In this document: piece after piece, positions 8,712 through 16,692 of the stretch
Layout of the letters: every line of letters begins with the position of its first letter
How positions within the stretch are numbered: the stretch's first letter is position 1
NCBI GenBank assembly: GCA_026393855.1
Contig: JAPKZJ010000087.1
Span: forward strand, 17,028-81,027
Direction of reading: 5' to 3'
From: Candidatus Aminicenantes bacterium
GTDB taxonomy: Bacteria > Acidobacteriota > Aminicenantia > Aminicenantales > UBA4085
Length of the DNA stretch: 64,000 nt
Notes under the pieces: generated by a model
The model's input: only the letters and a program-made list of their open reading frames with translations
What the model was told of the DNA's origin: nothing
The model's database searches: none
Program-made: the position numbers and the translations under genes

Positions 8712-9302
8712 ATGATCGCGCACCTCAAGGGAACTCTTCTCCGCAAAGAACCGCACCAGGTGGTGGTCGACTGCCACGGAGTCGGCTACGCGGCCGGGAT
8801 TCCGCTGTCCACCTTCTTCAAGCTGGGCGAGGAGGGCTCTGCGATCGAGCTCCTCATCCACACCCACCTGACCGACACCTCGCTCTCGCTCTACGGCTTC
8901 GGGACGGCCGAAGAGAAGGATCTTTTTCTCAAGCTCATCGGCATCTCCGGCATCGGGCCCAAACTGGCCCTGGCCGTTCTCTCGGGGATCGGGACGGACG
9001 AGCTGGCCGAGGCCGTCCGGGCCTCCGACGTGGCCCGCCTCTCCCAGGTCCCGGGCATCGGCAAGAAGACGGCGCTGCGCATCGCTATGGAGCTGGCCGA
9101 CAAGCTGGAGAAGAAGGAAAGCCTGCTGCGGGGGAAGAGCGCCCAAGAGGCCGAAGACCTCGTCTCGGCCCTGCTCAACCTCGGCTTCCGGCGCAAGGAG
9201 ATCGAGCGGGTGGTCGAGGAGACCGTGCGGGCCCATCGCGACAAGGATGAGGGCTTCGAGAAGCTGCTCCGCGAATGCCTCAAGAAGCTGGCCAAGCTAT
9301 GA
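8712..9302 (+). CDS. ruvA: Holliday junction branch migration protein RuvA
   Basis: 196 aa, the usual RuvA length. It binds four-way DNA junctions as a tetramer and recruits RuvB. The N-terminal OB fold begins MIAHLKGTLL and contains GVGYAAGIP. The two helix-hairpin-helix motifs read GISGIGPKLAL and VPGIGKKTALRI. A flexible, charged linker leads to the C-terminal RuvB-binding domain (SALLNLGFRRKEIERVV). An ATG-like frame extension to 8673 lies in the promoter and was rejected. The stop overlaps the ruvB start by 4 bp (ATGA), so the two are translationally coupled. Confidence 0.97.
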   Translation: MIAHLKGTLLRKEPHQVVVDCHGVGYAAGIPLSTFFKLGEEGSAIELLIHTHLTDTSLSLYGFGTAEEKDLFLKLIGISGIGPKLALAVLSGIGTDELAEAVRASDVARLSQVPGIGKKTALRIAMELADKLEKKESLLRGKSAQEAEDLVSALLNLGFRRKEIERVVEETVRAHRDKDEGFEKLLRECLKKLAKL

Positions 9303-10354
9303 GCCCCGTGAGCACTCCCGCCGTCCTCAGCCCGGTTCGGACCAAGGAGGATCTCCTTTTTGAGGACAGCCTCCGGCCGCGGAGCTTCGACGAGTTCATC
9401 GGCCAGGACACCATCAAGGCCAACCTGAAGATCTTCATCGCCGCCGCCCGCAAGCGCGGCGAGCATCTCGACCATGTCCTGCTCTACGGACCGCCCGGGC
9501 TGGGCAAAACGAGCCTGGCCTACCTGCTGGCCAAAGAGATGGGGGTCGGCATCAAGCCCACTTCGGGCCCGGTCATCGAGCGGGCCGGCGACCTGTCGGC
9601 CATCCTGTCCAATATGCAGGCCAAGGAAATCCTGTTCATCGACGAAATCCACCGTCTCCAACCGGCTGTGGAGGAGATCATGTACTCGGCCATGGAGGAT
9701 TTCCATCTGGACATCGTCATCGGCCAGGGCCCGGCCGCCCGGAGCCACAAGCTGGCCCTGAAGAAATTCACCCTGATCGGGGCCACCACCCGGGCCGGCC
9801 GCATCACGGCGCCGCTGCGCTCCCGCTTCGGCATCATCCACCGGCTGGATTACTACCGGGACGAGGATCTCAAGCTCGTCCTGCTGCGCTCGGCCGGGCT
9901 GATGAAGGTTAAGCTGGACGGGGAAGGCGCGGAGGCCATCGCCCTGCGATCTCGCGGGACGCCCCGGGTGGCCAACCGGCTGTTGCGGCGGGTCCGCGAT
10001 TATGTCGAGGTGCGCGGCGGCAGCGTCATCACCGGCCAGGAAGCCCGCTACGCCCTGGACATGATGGAGGTCGACGAGATCGGGCTCGACGACGTGGACC
10101 GCAAGATCCTGACCACGATCATCGAGAACTTCGGCGGCGGGCCGGTCGGCATTTCGACCATCGCCGCGGCCATCGACGAGGACAAGGACACCATCGAGTC
10201 CATCTACGAGCCCTTCCTGATGCGGATCGGCTTCCTGGAGCGGACGTTGCGCGGCCGCAAGCTGACCGAGAAAGCCTGGCGCCACCTGGGCTTTGCAGGG
10301 CCGGGCGAGAAGCCGGCGGCGGGCCGGCCCGTCGGGCAGAAGAAGCTGTTCTAG
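9299..10354 (+). CDS. ruvB: Holliday junction ATP-dependent helicase RuvB
   Basis: 351 aa, full length. RuvB is the AAA+ motor that drives branch migration on RuvA-bound junctions. The Walker A motif GPPGLGKTS is at about 64-72. Walker B reads LFIDEIHRL, sensor I GATTRAG, and the arginine-rich SRFGIIHRLDYY follows. The C-terminal winged helix includes GGGPVGISTIAAAI and the final YEPFLMRIGFLERTLRGR. The start ATG at 9299 overlaps the ruvA stop. No ruvC is adjacent. Downstream lies a hairpin-rich stretch rather than a simple terminator. Confidence 0.98.
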   Translation: MSPVSTPAVLSPVRTKEDLLFEDSLRPRSFDEFIGQDTIKANLKIFIAAARKRGEHLDHVLLYGPPGLGKTSLAYLLAKEMGVGIKPTSGPVIERAGDLSAILSNMQAKEILFIDEIHRLQPAVEEIMYSAMEDFHLDIVIGQGPAARSHKLALKKFTLIGATTRAGRITAPLRSRFGIIHRLDYYRDEDLKLVLLRSAGLMKVKLDGEGAEAIALRSRGTPRVANRLLRRVRDYVEVRGGSVITGQEARYALDMMEVDEIGLDDVDRKILTTIIENFGGGPVGISTIAAAIDEDKDTIESIYEPFLMRIGFLERTLRGRKLTEKAWRHLGFAGPGEKPAAGRPVGQKKLF

Positions 10355-10419
10355 TTGGGCGTCTCGGAAATTCATTGACTAAGTCCCAAGCAGGCTAGAC
10401 GCACAACCGCCGGGGAGTA

Positions 10420-10543
10420 TGAGGGGGGCGGCGAGGCCCCCCTCAGGGGGTCAGCGGAGCGCCGAGGGGGGAGCTTGTCTCCCCCCTGGAAGTGTCCCGT
10501 CTCCAGGGAGATTATGGGATCGGTAATTATGAGACGGGACACT
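10420..10543. repeat. Three consecutive perfect stem-loops between ruvB and the methyltransferase gene
   Basis: Stem 1 is 10420-10429/10436-10445 (10 bp, 6-nt loop). Stem 2 is 10465-10473/10479-10487 (9 bp, 5-nt loop). Stem 3 is 10491-10503/10531-10543, a 13-bp perfect inverted repeat AGTGTCCCGTCTC with a 27-nt loop. The genes on either side are convergent and end at 10354 and 10554. No long T-run follows, so this looks more like a mobile repeat (REP/MITE-like) or processing site than a plain intrinsic terminator, although it could stop both transcripts. Confidence 0.6.
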
Positions 10544-10553
10544 AGCCCGCCTC

Positions 10554-11405
10554 CTATTTGACGTACAGGTAGACGGAGTGCTCCGTCCCGACGTCGTCGG
10601 TCAGGGATTCCGATTTGACGCCCCTTGCCTCCCAGCCCTCGATCGTATAGTTGTGGGTCACAACCCGCGTCCCCCGGCGAAGTTGGGCCTCCATGCGGGG
10701 CCGCAGAAGAAGATTGGATTCCGGCAGCAGGTAGAGGGTGACCACCGTCGCCGGGGAGAGGTCCAAGGTCATGGCATCCTGCAGGCGGAACTCGACCAAG
10801 CCCTCAACTCCGGCCTCCTTGGCCCCGGCCAGGCATTCCTTGATCCGCTCGGGAACGATGTCGACCCCGACGCCGCGGGCGCCGTACTTGCGGGCGGCCG
10901 TGATCAGGATGCGGCCGTCGCCGCAGCCGATGTCATAAATAACGTCTTGAGGCCCGACCCCGGCCGCCGCGAGCATCTTCTCGACCACCGGCATGGGCGT
11001 CGGCACGAAAGGCGCCAGGTCAGCGGCGTCGGCCCGGCCGTGCGCGCCCTTGAACATTTCCAGCCGCCCGTTCTCGTCCAGCCTGAAGGAATGGGCCGTG
11101 CCGGGCTCCAGCCGGTAGAGCTTGAGATGATCGCCGTTGTTGAACTCCAGGTCCATCGACGTCCGGCTCGGGAAACGGTCCACGGCGCCGGGAGCGAGGG
11201 TGCGGGTCACCGGGCCGACATTCGAGAAGAGGACCCGAATGGTGTAATGAACGGTTTCGGCCGTGACGTTGCGGAGGGTCGTTTCGATAGGCGCGGGCGG
11301 CTCGGCGGGCTGCTCGGGGGCTTCTGCCCGGCAGGCCATCGCTCCTGCGAGCATCGCCAGCAGGATCAGGGCAGCTGCGACGCGAAGGGATCGTGTTGTT
11401 CTCAT
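10554..11405 (-). CDS. Exported or membrane-anchored SAM-dependent methyltransferase
   Basis: 283 aa from ATG 11405. An N-terminal hydrophobic signal (VAAALILLAMLAGAMAC) ends in a Cys, a near-lipobox. The middle region is a proline-rich then beta-rich domain. From about residue 160 a class I methyltransferase fold appears: motif I VIYDIGCGDGRIL, then GVGVDIVPERI and a VVTLYLLPE motif. The fold resembles DOT1-like/Methyltransf_31 proteins. A SAM enzyme with an export signal is unusual, and the signal could instead be a membrane anchor. An in-frame ATG exists at 11435; neither start has a strong Shine-Dalgarno. The substrate is unknown. Confidence 0.75.
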   Translation of the reverse strand: MRTTRSLRVAAALILLAMLAGAMACRAEAPEQPAEPPAPIETTLRNVTAETVHYTIRVLFSNVGPVTRTLAPGAVDRFPSRTSMDLEFNNGDHLKLYRLEPGTAHSFRLDENGRLEMFKGAHGRADAADLAPFVPTPMPVVEKMLAAAGVGPQDVIYDIGCGDGRILITAARKYGARGVGVDIVPERIKECLAGAKEAGVEGLVEFRLQDAMTLDLSPATVVTLYLLPESNLLLRPRMEAQLRRGTRVVTHNYTIEGWEARGVKSESLTDDVGTEHSVYLYVK

Positions 11406-11472
11406 CGATGACTCACTTGAGGGATCGCCCTTCATTTTAGCGCATCCCGACAGGCACGTCATCTCAGTCCCC

Positions 11473-11502
11473 TTGCGGCGGAAGTCGCATTCCGGCTATC
11501 CT
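11473..11502 (+). promoter_or_regulatory. Candidate promoter of queA
   Basis: TTGCGG (11473-11478), 18-bp spacer, TATCCT (11497-11502). Predicted transcription starts at about 11509, which is the A of an upstream ATG rather than that of queA. The -35 box is weak. Confidence 0.35.
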
Positions 11503-11508
11503 GGCCCC

Positions 11509-11541
11509 ATGCGCCGCGCCGCTCAAGGACCTCCCCTATGA
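11509..11541 (+). promoter_or_regulatory. Possible 10-codon leaderless leader ORF coupled to queA
   Basis: The ATG at 11509 lies 6 nt after the -10 box, and the frame closes at TGA 11539-11541, overlapping the queA ATG (11538) by four bases. queA itself has only a weak CCTCCCCT context before its ATG. The arrangement suggests ribosomes load on the leaderless mini-ORF and reinitiate at queA. Chance overlap is possible. Confidence 0.3.
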
Positions 11542-12581
11542 GAATGCAGGATTTCGACTTCGATCTGCCGGCGGAACTGATCGCCCAGCGGCCGGCCCTC
11601 CGCCGCGACGATTCGCGGCTGATGGTCGTCGAACGGAGGACGGGGCAGATCTCCCACCGCGAATTCCGCGATTTTCCGGACTTGCTAAGCGGCGACGAAC
11701 TTGTCGTCCTCAACGACGCCAAGGTCATCCCGGCCAAGGCCTGGGGAAAACGGGGCCAAGCGACGATCGAGTTTCTCTTCTTGAAGGAAGTCGAGCCCGG
11801 GCTCTGGGACGTCCTGTGCAAGCCGGCCCGGCGCGTTCGCCCCGGCGATGAAGTCGTTTTCGCCGACGACCTGAAGGGGACGGCGTCCCTGCCCGAGGGG
11901 CCGGCCGCCGAAGCAGGCCGTCGGCTCCTGCGCTTCGCCGTTCTCGACGTCCTGGGAAGGCTGAAGCGCGTCGGGTTCGCCCCCCTGCCTCCCTACATCA
12001 AGCGGGCCAAGGCCGATCCGGCCGATCGGGAGCGCGACCTCGAGCGCTACCAGACCGTCTTCGCCGTCAACGAGGGCGCCATCGCCGCCCCGACGGCAGG
12101 GCTCCATTTTACGCCGGAGATCCTGGAGCGAATCCGGGCCAAGGGGGTCGAGACGTCCCGGGTGACTCTCCGGGTCGGGCTGGCCACCTTCCAACCGATG
12201 CGGACGGACAGGATCGAGGACCATCGCATGCTCGAGGAATCCTACGACGTGCCCGAGCCCGCCGCGGCCGCCATCGACCGAGCCAAGTCCGAGGCCCGGC
12301 CCGTCCTCGCCGTCGGCACGACCGTCGTCCGGACGCTCGAAAGCGCCGGCCGTTCGGGCCGGGTCCGGCCGGGTCCGGGAGCCACCTCCTTATTCATCAC
12401 CCCCGGGTTCGAATTCAAAATCGTCGATCGCCTGCTGACGAACTTCCACCTGCCTCGATCGACGCTGCTGCTTCTCGTCTCGGCCCTGGCCGGGCGCGAG
12501 CTCGTTCTGGACGCCTACCGCGAAGCCGTCAAAGAGCGCTATCGGTTCTTTTCTTACGGCGACTGCATGCTGATTGTGTGA
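11538..12581 (+). CDS. queA: S-adenosylmethionine:tRNA ribosyltransferase-isomerase QueA
   Basis: 347 aa, full length. QueA transfers and isomerises the ribosyl group of SAM onto 7-aminomethyl-7-deazaguanine in tRNA, giving epoxyqueuosine. Family landmarks include FDFDLPAELIAQRPA at the N-terminus, ELVVLNDAKVIPA, YQTVFA followed by GAIAAPTAGLHFT, the region VTLRVGLATFQP, VGTTVVRTLE, LLTNFHLPRSTLLLLVSA, and the C-terminal YRFFSYGDCMLI. No tgt or other queuosine gene is adjacent. I saw no preQ1 riboswitch in the short leader. Confidence 0.97.
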   Translation: MRMQDFDFDLPAELIAQRPALRRDDSRLMVVERRTGQISHREFRDFPDLLSGDELVVLNDAKVIPAKAWGKRGQATIEFLFLKEVEPGLWDVLCKPARRVRPGDEVVFADDLKGTASLPEGPAAEAGRRLLRFAVLDVLGRLKRVGFAPLPPYIKRAKADPADRERDLERYQTVFAVNEGAIAAPTAGLHFTPEILERIRAKGVETSRVTLRVGLATFQPMRTDRIEDHRMLEESYDVPEPAAAAIDRAKSEARPVLAVGTTVVRTLESAGRSGRVRPGPGATSLFITPGFEFKIVDRLLTNFHLPRSTLLLLVSALAGRELVLDAYREAVKERYRFFSYGDCMLIV

Positions 12582-12593
12582 AAAGGCGGCGCC

Positions 12594-12623
12594 TTGACAC
12601 ACGGGTCGGCCGGAGGCTATATT
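12594..12623 (+). promoter_or_regulatory. Promoter of the GRAM-like gene
   Basis: Consensus TTGACA (12594-12599), 18-bp spacer, TATATT (12618-12623). It lies just after queA, so the small gene is probably transcribed independently with a leader of about 40 nt. Confidence 0.55.
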
Positions 12624-12670
12624 CCGAACATGGTACGCTGGGAACCCGCCCGTTCCCGAAGGAGGAGATC

Positions 12671-13051
12671 ATGGCTGAATCTTGGCTGGCCCAAGGCGAA
12701 GAGCTAATCGGTTCCTGGTCCGTTTTTTTGGGCGATCCGCGCCCGAACTCGGCCAAACTCGCTGGAAAGCTGCATGTCACAAACCAGGGGGTCCATTTCA
12801 GGTCCGAAGTGGCCCTGGCCGAGAACGCCGCCGCCATGATCGGAAACTGGTGGGAGCGGCACAAGGCCCTGGCTCGGACCGACAACCATATGACCATCCC
12901 CTTCATCGAGATCGGCCAAGCCCAAGCGGTCAAGAAATCGCTATTCGTCAAGGCCCTGGCGCTCAAGATGAAGAGCGGCGAGGAGATCGAATTCCAATTC
13001 GGCGCGGCCTCCCCTCAGAAGGCCGTGGACGCCATCGCCGCCAGGCTCTAG
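12671..13051 (+). CDS. Small GRAM-domain-like protein, function unknown
   Basis: 126 aa from ATG 12671, which follows a strong GAAGGAGGAG ribosome site. There is no signal peptide or membrane helix. The order of segments (GKLHVTNQGVHF, then a charged helix-rich insert, then MTIPFIEIGQAQAV, ALALKMKSGEEIEFQFG and a terminal helix KAVDAIAARL) matches the beta-strand/C-terminal helix pattern of GRAM/PH-like folds, which often bind lipids or proteins. A longer frame starting at 12578 includes the promoter and was rejected. It converges with the next gene with a 3-bp gap. The fold call is moderate and the role unknown. Confidence 0.65.
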   Translation: MAESWLAQGEELIGSWSVFLGDPRPNSAKLAGKLHVTNQGVHFRSEVALAENAAAMIGNWWERHKALARTDNHMTIPFIEIGQAQAVKKSLFVKALALKMKSGEEIEFQFGAASPQKAVDAIAARL

Positions 13052-13054
13052 ACG

Positions 13055-14416
13055 CTACGCGGTGATGATCCCCAGCGGGGGGTTGGTCTTCCATAGCCCG
13101 CGGGTGAAGTCGGGGATCTCGACCGGCTTGCCTTTGGCCGCGACACTTCGGCAGCTGGCTTCGACGACGGCGCTCCAGGCGGCCGCATCGTAGACATCCT
13201 GGTCGAGCGGCTCGCCTTGGCGCAGGGATTGGATCAGCCGGTAGTCCTCGATGTAATCCATGCCGCCGTGGCCGCGGCCTTCGCCCTTGGAGGCGATGGC
13301 CTTCCACAGCGGGTGCTCGAACTCGGCGGCGAACTTCTCGAAATCGTCCCACTCGTGCATCTTGGCGGCCCGGCCCTCGACGTAGACCCGATCGGGCCAT
13401 TTGTGGGCCAGGCCCTTGGTCCCCTGGACCAGATTGATCCGGGTATAGGGCCGGGGCAGATTGGTGTCGTGGATGAGGATGATCGTCTTGCCCAGCTTGG
13501 TCCGGATCAGGCTGGTATTGACGTCGCCTAGAACATATTTTTCCTTGGCCTGGAGCGAATCGGGGCCGAACTTTTCGACGGCATATTCCTGCAGGCCCCG
13601 GCCGGGCGAGCTCATCGAGACGAGCACGTCGAAGGCGTCGCCGCGGTTGACGTTCAGGCACTGGGCCACCGGGCCAAGGCCGTGGGTCGGATAGAGATTG
13701 CCGTTGAGCTTCTGGGCCCAGGCCCGCCGCCACAGCCCCTCGCCATCCTTGGAGAACTTAACCTCGCGCAGGTCGTGCAGGTAGCCGGCCTCGGCGTGCA
13801 AGACCTCGCCCAGGACTCCCTGCCGGACTAGGTTGAGGGTCATCAGCTCGATCCGGTCGTAGCAGCAGTTCTCCATCATCTGGCAGTGCTTGCCGTATTT
13901 TTCGGCCGTCTCGACCAGGGCCCAGCAGTCATCCAGAAACATCGCCGCGGGGACCTCGGTCACGGCATGCTTGCCGCTCTTCATCGCCGCCAGGCAAACG
14001 GGGACATGCCACTCCCAGGGGGTGGCGGTCATGACCAAATCGAGATCCTCCTTCTCGCACATCCGCTCGAAATCGCGCGGCCCGTTGGAGTAGCCCGCGG
14101 GCTTGGGCCGGCCGGCGTCCGTGCACCATTTCTGGACCCGCTCGACCTTGGCCGGGACGATGTCGCAGACGGCCTTGATCTCGACGCCGTCGATGTTCAT
14201 ATAGTTCTGGACGTGGGCCGAGCCCATCCCGCCGACGCCGACGAATCCGACCCGAACGGTTTCAATCGGGGCCGTTTTGAATTGCGACCTGGCTCCGCCG
14301 GACCGGGCTTCGGCCTGGCCCGGGAGCGAGAGGCCGGCCAGGGCCGTGCCCACCGAGGCGACGGCGCCCGTCTTCAGGAATTCGCGGCGGCTGGGGTTTT
14401 TGAGATCGTCGGACAT
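13055..14416 (-). CDS. Gfo/Idh/MocA-family oxidoreductase of GH109 type, Tat-exported
   Basis: 453 aa. The N-terminus has a twin-arginine signal (SRREFLKTGAVASVG), so the folded NAD-bound enzyme is exported. A Rossmann motif GVGGMGSAHV follows near residue 57. The region HGLGPVAQCLNVNRGDAF and the EVPAAMFLDDCW segment are characteristic of GH109 enzymes, which use NAD to cleave alpha-N-acetylgalactosaminides by an oxidation-elimination route. Activity on GalNAc is family inference; other sugars are possible. The start is supported by GGAGGTCTCC ahead of ATG 14416 and by a promoter at 14446-14474. Confidence 0.85.
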   Translation of the reverse strand: MSDDLKNPSRREFLKTGAVASVGTALAGLSLPGQAEARSGGARSQFKTAPIETVRVGFVGVGGMGSAHVQNYMNIDGVEIKAVCDIVPAKVERVQKWCTDAGRPKPAGYSNGPRDFERMCEKEDLDLVMTATPWEWHVPVCLAAMKSGKHAVTEVPAAMFLDDCWALVETAEKYGKHCQMMENCCYDRIELMTLNLVRQGVLGEVLHAEAGYLHDLREVKFSKDGEGLWRRAWAQKLNGNLYPTHGLGPVAQCLNVNRGDAFDVLVSMSSPGRGLQEYAVEKFGPDSLQAKEKYVLGDVNTSLIRTKLGKTIILIHDTNLPRPYTRINLVQGTKGLAHKWPDRVYVEGRAAKMHEWDDFEKFAAEFEHPLWKAIASKGEGRGHGGMDYIEDYRLIQSLRQGEPLDQDVYDAAAWSAVVEASCRSVAAKGKPVEIPDFTRGLWKTNPPLGIITA

Positions 14417-14789
14417 GGAGACCTCCGGTGCGGGGATTGGCCTCCAACATACTCAAAACCAGGCCCCGATGCAACGGCCAAGGCGGCCAAGGCGGACCGG
14501 CGATGGCATCGCGCGGACCGCAACCGGCGCGATCGGGGGATCTACCGAGGGGGGACGGGGATCGGGCTCAGCGGCCCGACGCCGGCGACGCAGCGGCAGT
14601 CTAGGTACAAAAAAGCGTACCTTTGCGAATCCATGTCAGAGCGACGCGGCTTCGCCGAAACCGCTTTCGGGATTCGCTGCGGACTCCAGCGAATTGGATC
14701 GCCGCTACGGATTCTTGGAGCGTGGGCCGATGAATCGGGGTGGCGGGGTCAAACGGGCTCGGCCAGCGAAGGCGAGGAGGATTCTCCCA
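14417..14789. other. 373-bp gene-free stretch between GH109-like and PD40 genes
   Basis: It holds the GH109-like promoter (14446-14474) and two small hairpins: 14603-14622 (6-bp AGGTAC/GTACCT around an A-rich loop) and 14672-14694 (8-bp ATTCGCTG/CAGCGAAT, 7-nt loop). No convincing ORF, tRNA or repeat shared with other intergenic regions was seen. Confidence 0.5.
14446..14474 (-). promoter_or_regulatory. Promoter of the GH109-like gene
   Basis: Minus strand TTGCAT (14474-14469), 17-bp spacer, TATGTT (14451-14446). This gives a leader of roughly 23 nt containing the GGAGG ribosome site. Confidence 0.5.
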
Positions 14790-15833
14790 TCAGCGTTCGG
14801 CGGGGTTGGACGCCGGGCCCTCGGGCGATGGACGGAGGTTTTCCAGGAAGGCCGAGCTCATCCAATAGACTGTGGCGCTTCCGTTCCCGGGCCGGGACAG
14901 GGCTGCTTGCAGCTCCATATAGGCGCCCCTCGTCAACCGATCGGCCGTCCCCGGATTGGGCCGCGTCGTCATAAAAAAAAAGAACTTGCCGTCCGGCGAC
15001 AGAGCGGGCGAGAACTCCTGCCCGCCGGTCGTATTGACGGCCGGGCCGAGGTTGACCGGCCGGCTCCATTCGTCCCGGAAGTTGCAAAAGACGATGTAGT
15101 AATCCGTAGAGCCGATCGTATCGGGCATTCCAGCCGCAGGCACGATAATGAACCGCTCGTCGGGATCAATCCAGGCGTTGAATCGATTCGTCCCGCAATT
15201 GACCTCAGGAGGGAGCTTTTCGGCCGGGCCATAACCGTCGCCTTGGCGTCGGGCCCGGTAGATCCAGTTCGTCCGCTCGCCCTTGGGCATACGGGTGAAA
15301 TAGAGCGTTCCATCGCGGGTCGTCGAGGGGAAATACTCGGCATCCTCCGTGCTGACCGTGCCCCCGACGACATGGGGTTCGCCCCAGCCGTCGCCCGCCC
15401 GGTCCACGGCCCAGATGTTCTGGTTGCGCTCGCCCCCCTCGGTCAACGGCTTGTCGGACAGAAAGAATAAGCGCTTCCCGTCCGGCGCGACATGCGGCTC
15501 ATAAGTCAAATACCGCGCGTCGCGGGAGAACGACGCCGGCGCCGGCTCGGTCCAGACGCCGTCGGCGATCCGAGTTTGAAAAACCAGGTTGAAGCCAAAG
15601 GCCGAGACCGAGAAATAGAGCTCCTTCCCGTCCGGCGTCCAGGTGATGTCGCGTGTGAACAGGCCGCAGGAGACGACTCCAGGAGCGAACGGCATGGGCG
15701 TGTCGCCCGGGAGCGGCTGTCCGAGGTAAGGGCCCTTGAGCATGGGGAATCGCCCTGCTTGGCGCGCGACGGCCCCGGTGCCTAGAAACCCAAAAATCAA
15801 AGCCCACGCCGCTAATGTCCTCGACTGCATCAT
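14790..15833 (-). CDS. Exported PD40/WD40-like beta-propeller protein
   Basis: 347 aa from ATG 15833, preceded by CAGGAG at proper spacing; a second ATG follows immediately. A signal peptide (TLAAWALIFGFLGTGAVA) is present. The body repeats the TolB-type propeller unit: DITWTPDGKELYFSVS, EPHVAPDGKRLFFLSD, YFPSTTRDGTLYFTR, NAWIDPDERFIIVPA and FSPALSPDGKFFFFMTT. That is about five blades with the S-x-DG-[KR]-x-[LI] signature. Such periplasmic propellers bind proteins or sugars; no catalytic residues are evident. It has no operon partner. Confidence 0.8.
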   Translation of the reverse strand: MMQSRTLAAWALIFGFLGTGAVARQAGRFPMLKGPYLGQPLPGDTPMPFAPGVVSCGLFTRDITWTPDGKELYFSVSAFGFNLVFQTRIADGVWTEPAPASFSRDARYLTYEPHVAPDGKRLFFLSDKPLTEGGERNQNIWAVDRAGDGWGEPHVVGGTVSTEDAEYFPSTTRDGTLYFTRMPKGERTNWIYRARRQGDGYGPAEKLPPEVNCGTNRFNAWIDPDERFIIVPAAGMPDTIGSTDYYIVFCNFRDEWSRPVNLGPAVNTTGGQEFSPALSPDGKFFFFMTTRPNPGTADRLTRGAYMELQAALSRPGNGSATVYWMSSAFLENLRPSPEGPASNPAER

Positions 15834-15966
15834 GTTCGTACTCCTGACCGGACTAGGCCGCGGCCGCCGGAGGAATCGAGCGGTCGACACCATAGATACG
15901 ATCTCCGCCGGACAAGCGCCATAGGGCCATCTCTCCCTCTCGATAAAAAGACCGCCGGCCGGCCCT

Positions 15967-16692
15967 TCAGCCGACCACGATCTTAGACAGAAGCTCTTTG
16001 CGGCGGGGCCAGTCGGGCATGACCTGGGTCAGGAGAGCGTAAAAATCCCCTCCGTGGTGGTGATGCTTCAGGTGGCACAGCTCGTGCATGATGACGTATT
16101 CGATGCATTCCAAGGGCGTCTGGACCAGCCGGACATTGAGGACGATGCGACCGTCGCGCCCGCAGCTGCCCCAACGCCTTTGCATCCGGCGCAGGGACCA
16201 GCTCGGCCGCGGAATGCCGAACCGGGACGCGACGGTCAGGTGGCGCGCCAAGACCCGCTCGAAGACCTCCCCGGCCCGGGCTTTCAGCCAGCGATCCACG
16301 GCCCGCTGCGCCGCCGCCCCGTCGGTCGGATCGGGAACGCGGACGATCAGCGAACCGCCGGACATCTTCGCCGCGGCTCGGCCGCCCCCCTCGACCACCA
16401 AGGGATGGGGCACCCCGAGGTAGGCCACGGCTTCGCCGGCTTGGAACCGCTCGGGATGGGGCAGGCGGATATAATTATCGACCCGGTGCAGGGTCCGGGC
16501 GATCCAGCGCGACTTGCCGCGGACGAAGCCGAGGATCTGATCCTCCGGCATCCGGGTCGGGGCGTGGACGGTGATCCGGCCGTCGGGCTGGACTACGATC
16601 CTGACCCTCCGGCCGCTGCCGCGCAGCAGCCAAAGCCGGACCGTCCGGCCGTCCAGCTCAAGGGTATGGCAAACCGTGGCGGCAGCGCTCAA
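15967..16692 (-). CDS. YgjP/DUF45-type zinc metallopeptidase
   Basis: 241 aa, cytoplasmic (no signal). The C-terminal half contains the zinc site HELCHLKHHHHGGDF (HExxH plus a downstream His), flanked by QRRWGSCGRDGRIVLN and LVQTPLECIEYVIMHE, the standard DUF45/YgjP signature. The N-terminal part (VRIVVQPDGRITVHAP) is typical of this family. It is presumed to be a peptidase, with physiological substrate unknown. The start used is TTG 16692, which overlaps the stop of a 14-codon ORF by four bases (TTGA). A GGGGGAGG run inside that ORF could serve as the ribosome site. Confidence 0.85.
   Translation of the reverse strand: MSAAATVCHTLELDGRTVRLWLLRGSGRRVRIVVQPDGRITVHAPTRMPEDQILGFVRGKSRWIARTLHRVDNYIRLPHPERFQAGEAVAYLGVPHPLVVEGGGRAAAKMSGGSLIVRVPDPTDGAAAQRAVDRWLKARAGEVFERVLARHLTVASRFGIPRPSWSLRRMQRRWGSCGRDGRIVLNVRLVQTPLECIEYVIMHELCHLKHHHHGGDFYALLTQVMPDWPRRKELLSKIVVG

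Noticed and set aside
7538..9250. 570-codon plus-strand frame spanning the MFS gene and ruvA
   Set aside because: Arg/Pro-rich out-of-frame translation across two well-identified genes and an intergenic promoter.
11413..11537. preQ1 riboswitch ahead of queA
   Set aside because: The interval is too short and lacks the expected stem-loop and A-rich tail; a promoter and mini-ORF explain it better.
12630..12707. 25-codon leaderless ORF overlapping the GRAM-like start
   Set aside because: The ATG lies 6 nt after the -10 box, but the frame overlaps the main gene by 37 bp with no coupling signal, and the GRAM-like gene has its own strong ribosome site.
14603..14622. Intrinsic terminator for the PD40 or GH109-like gene
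   Set aside because: Only a 6-bp stem, lies upstream of the GH109-like promoter and far from both 3' ends.
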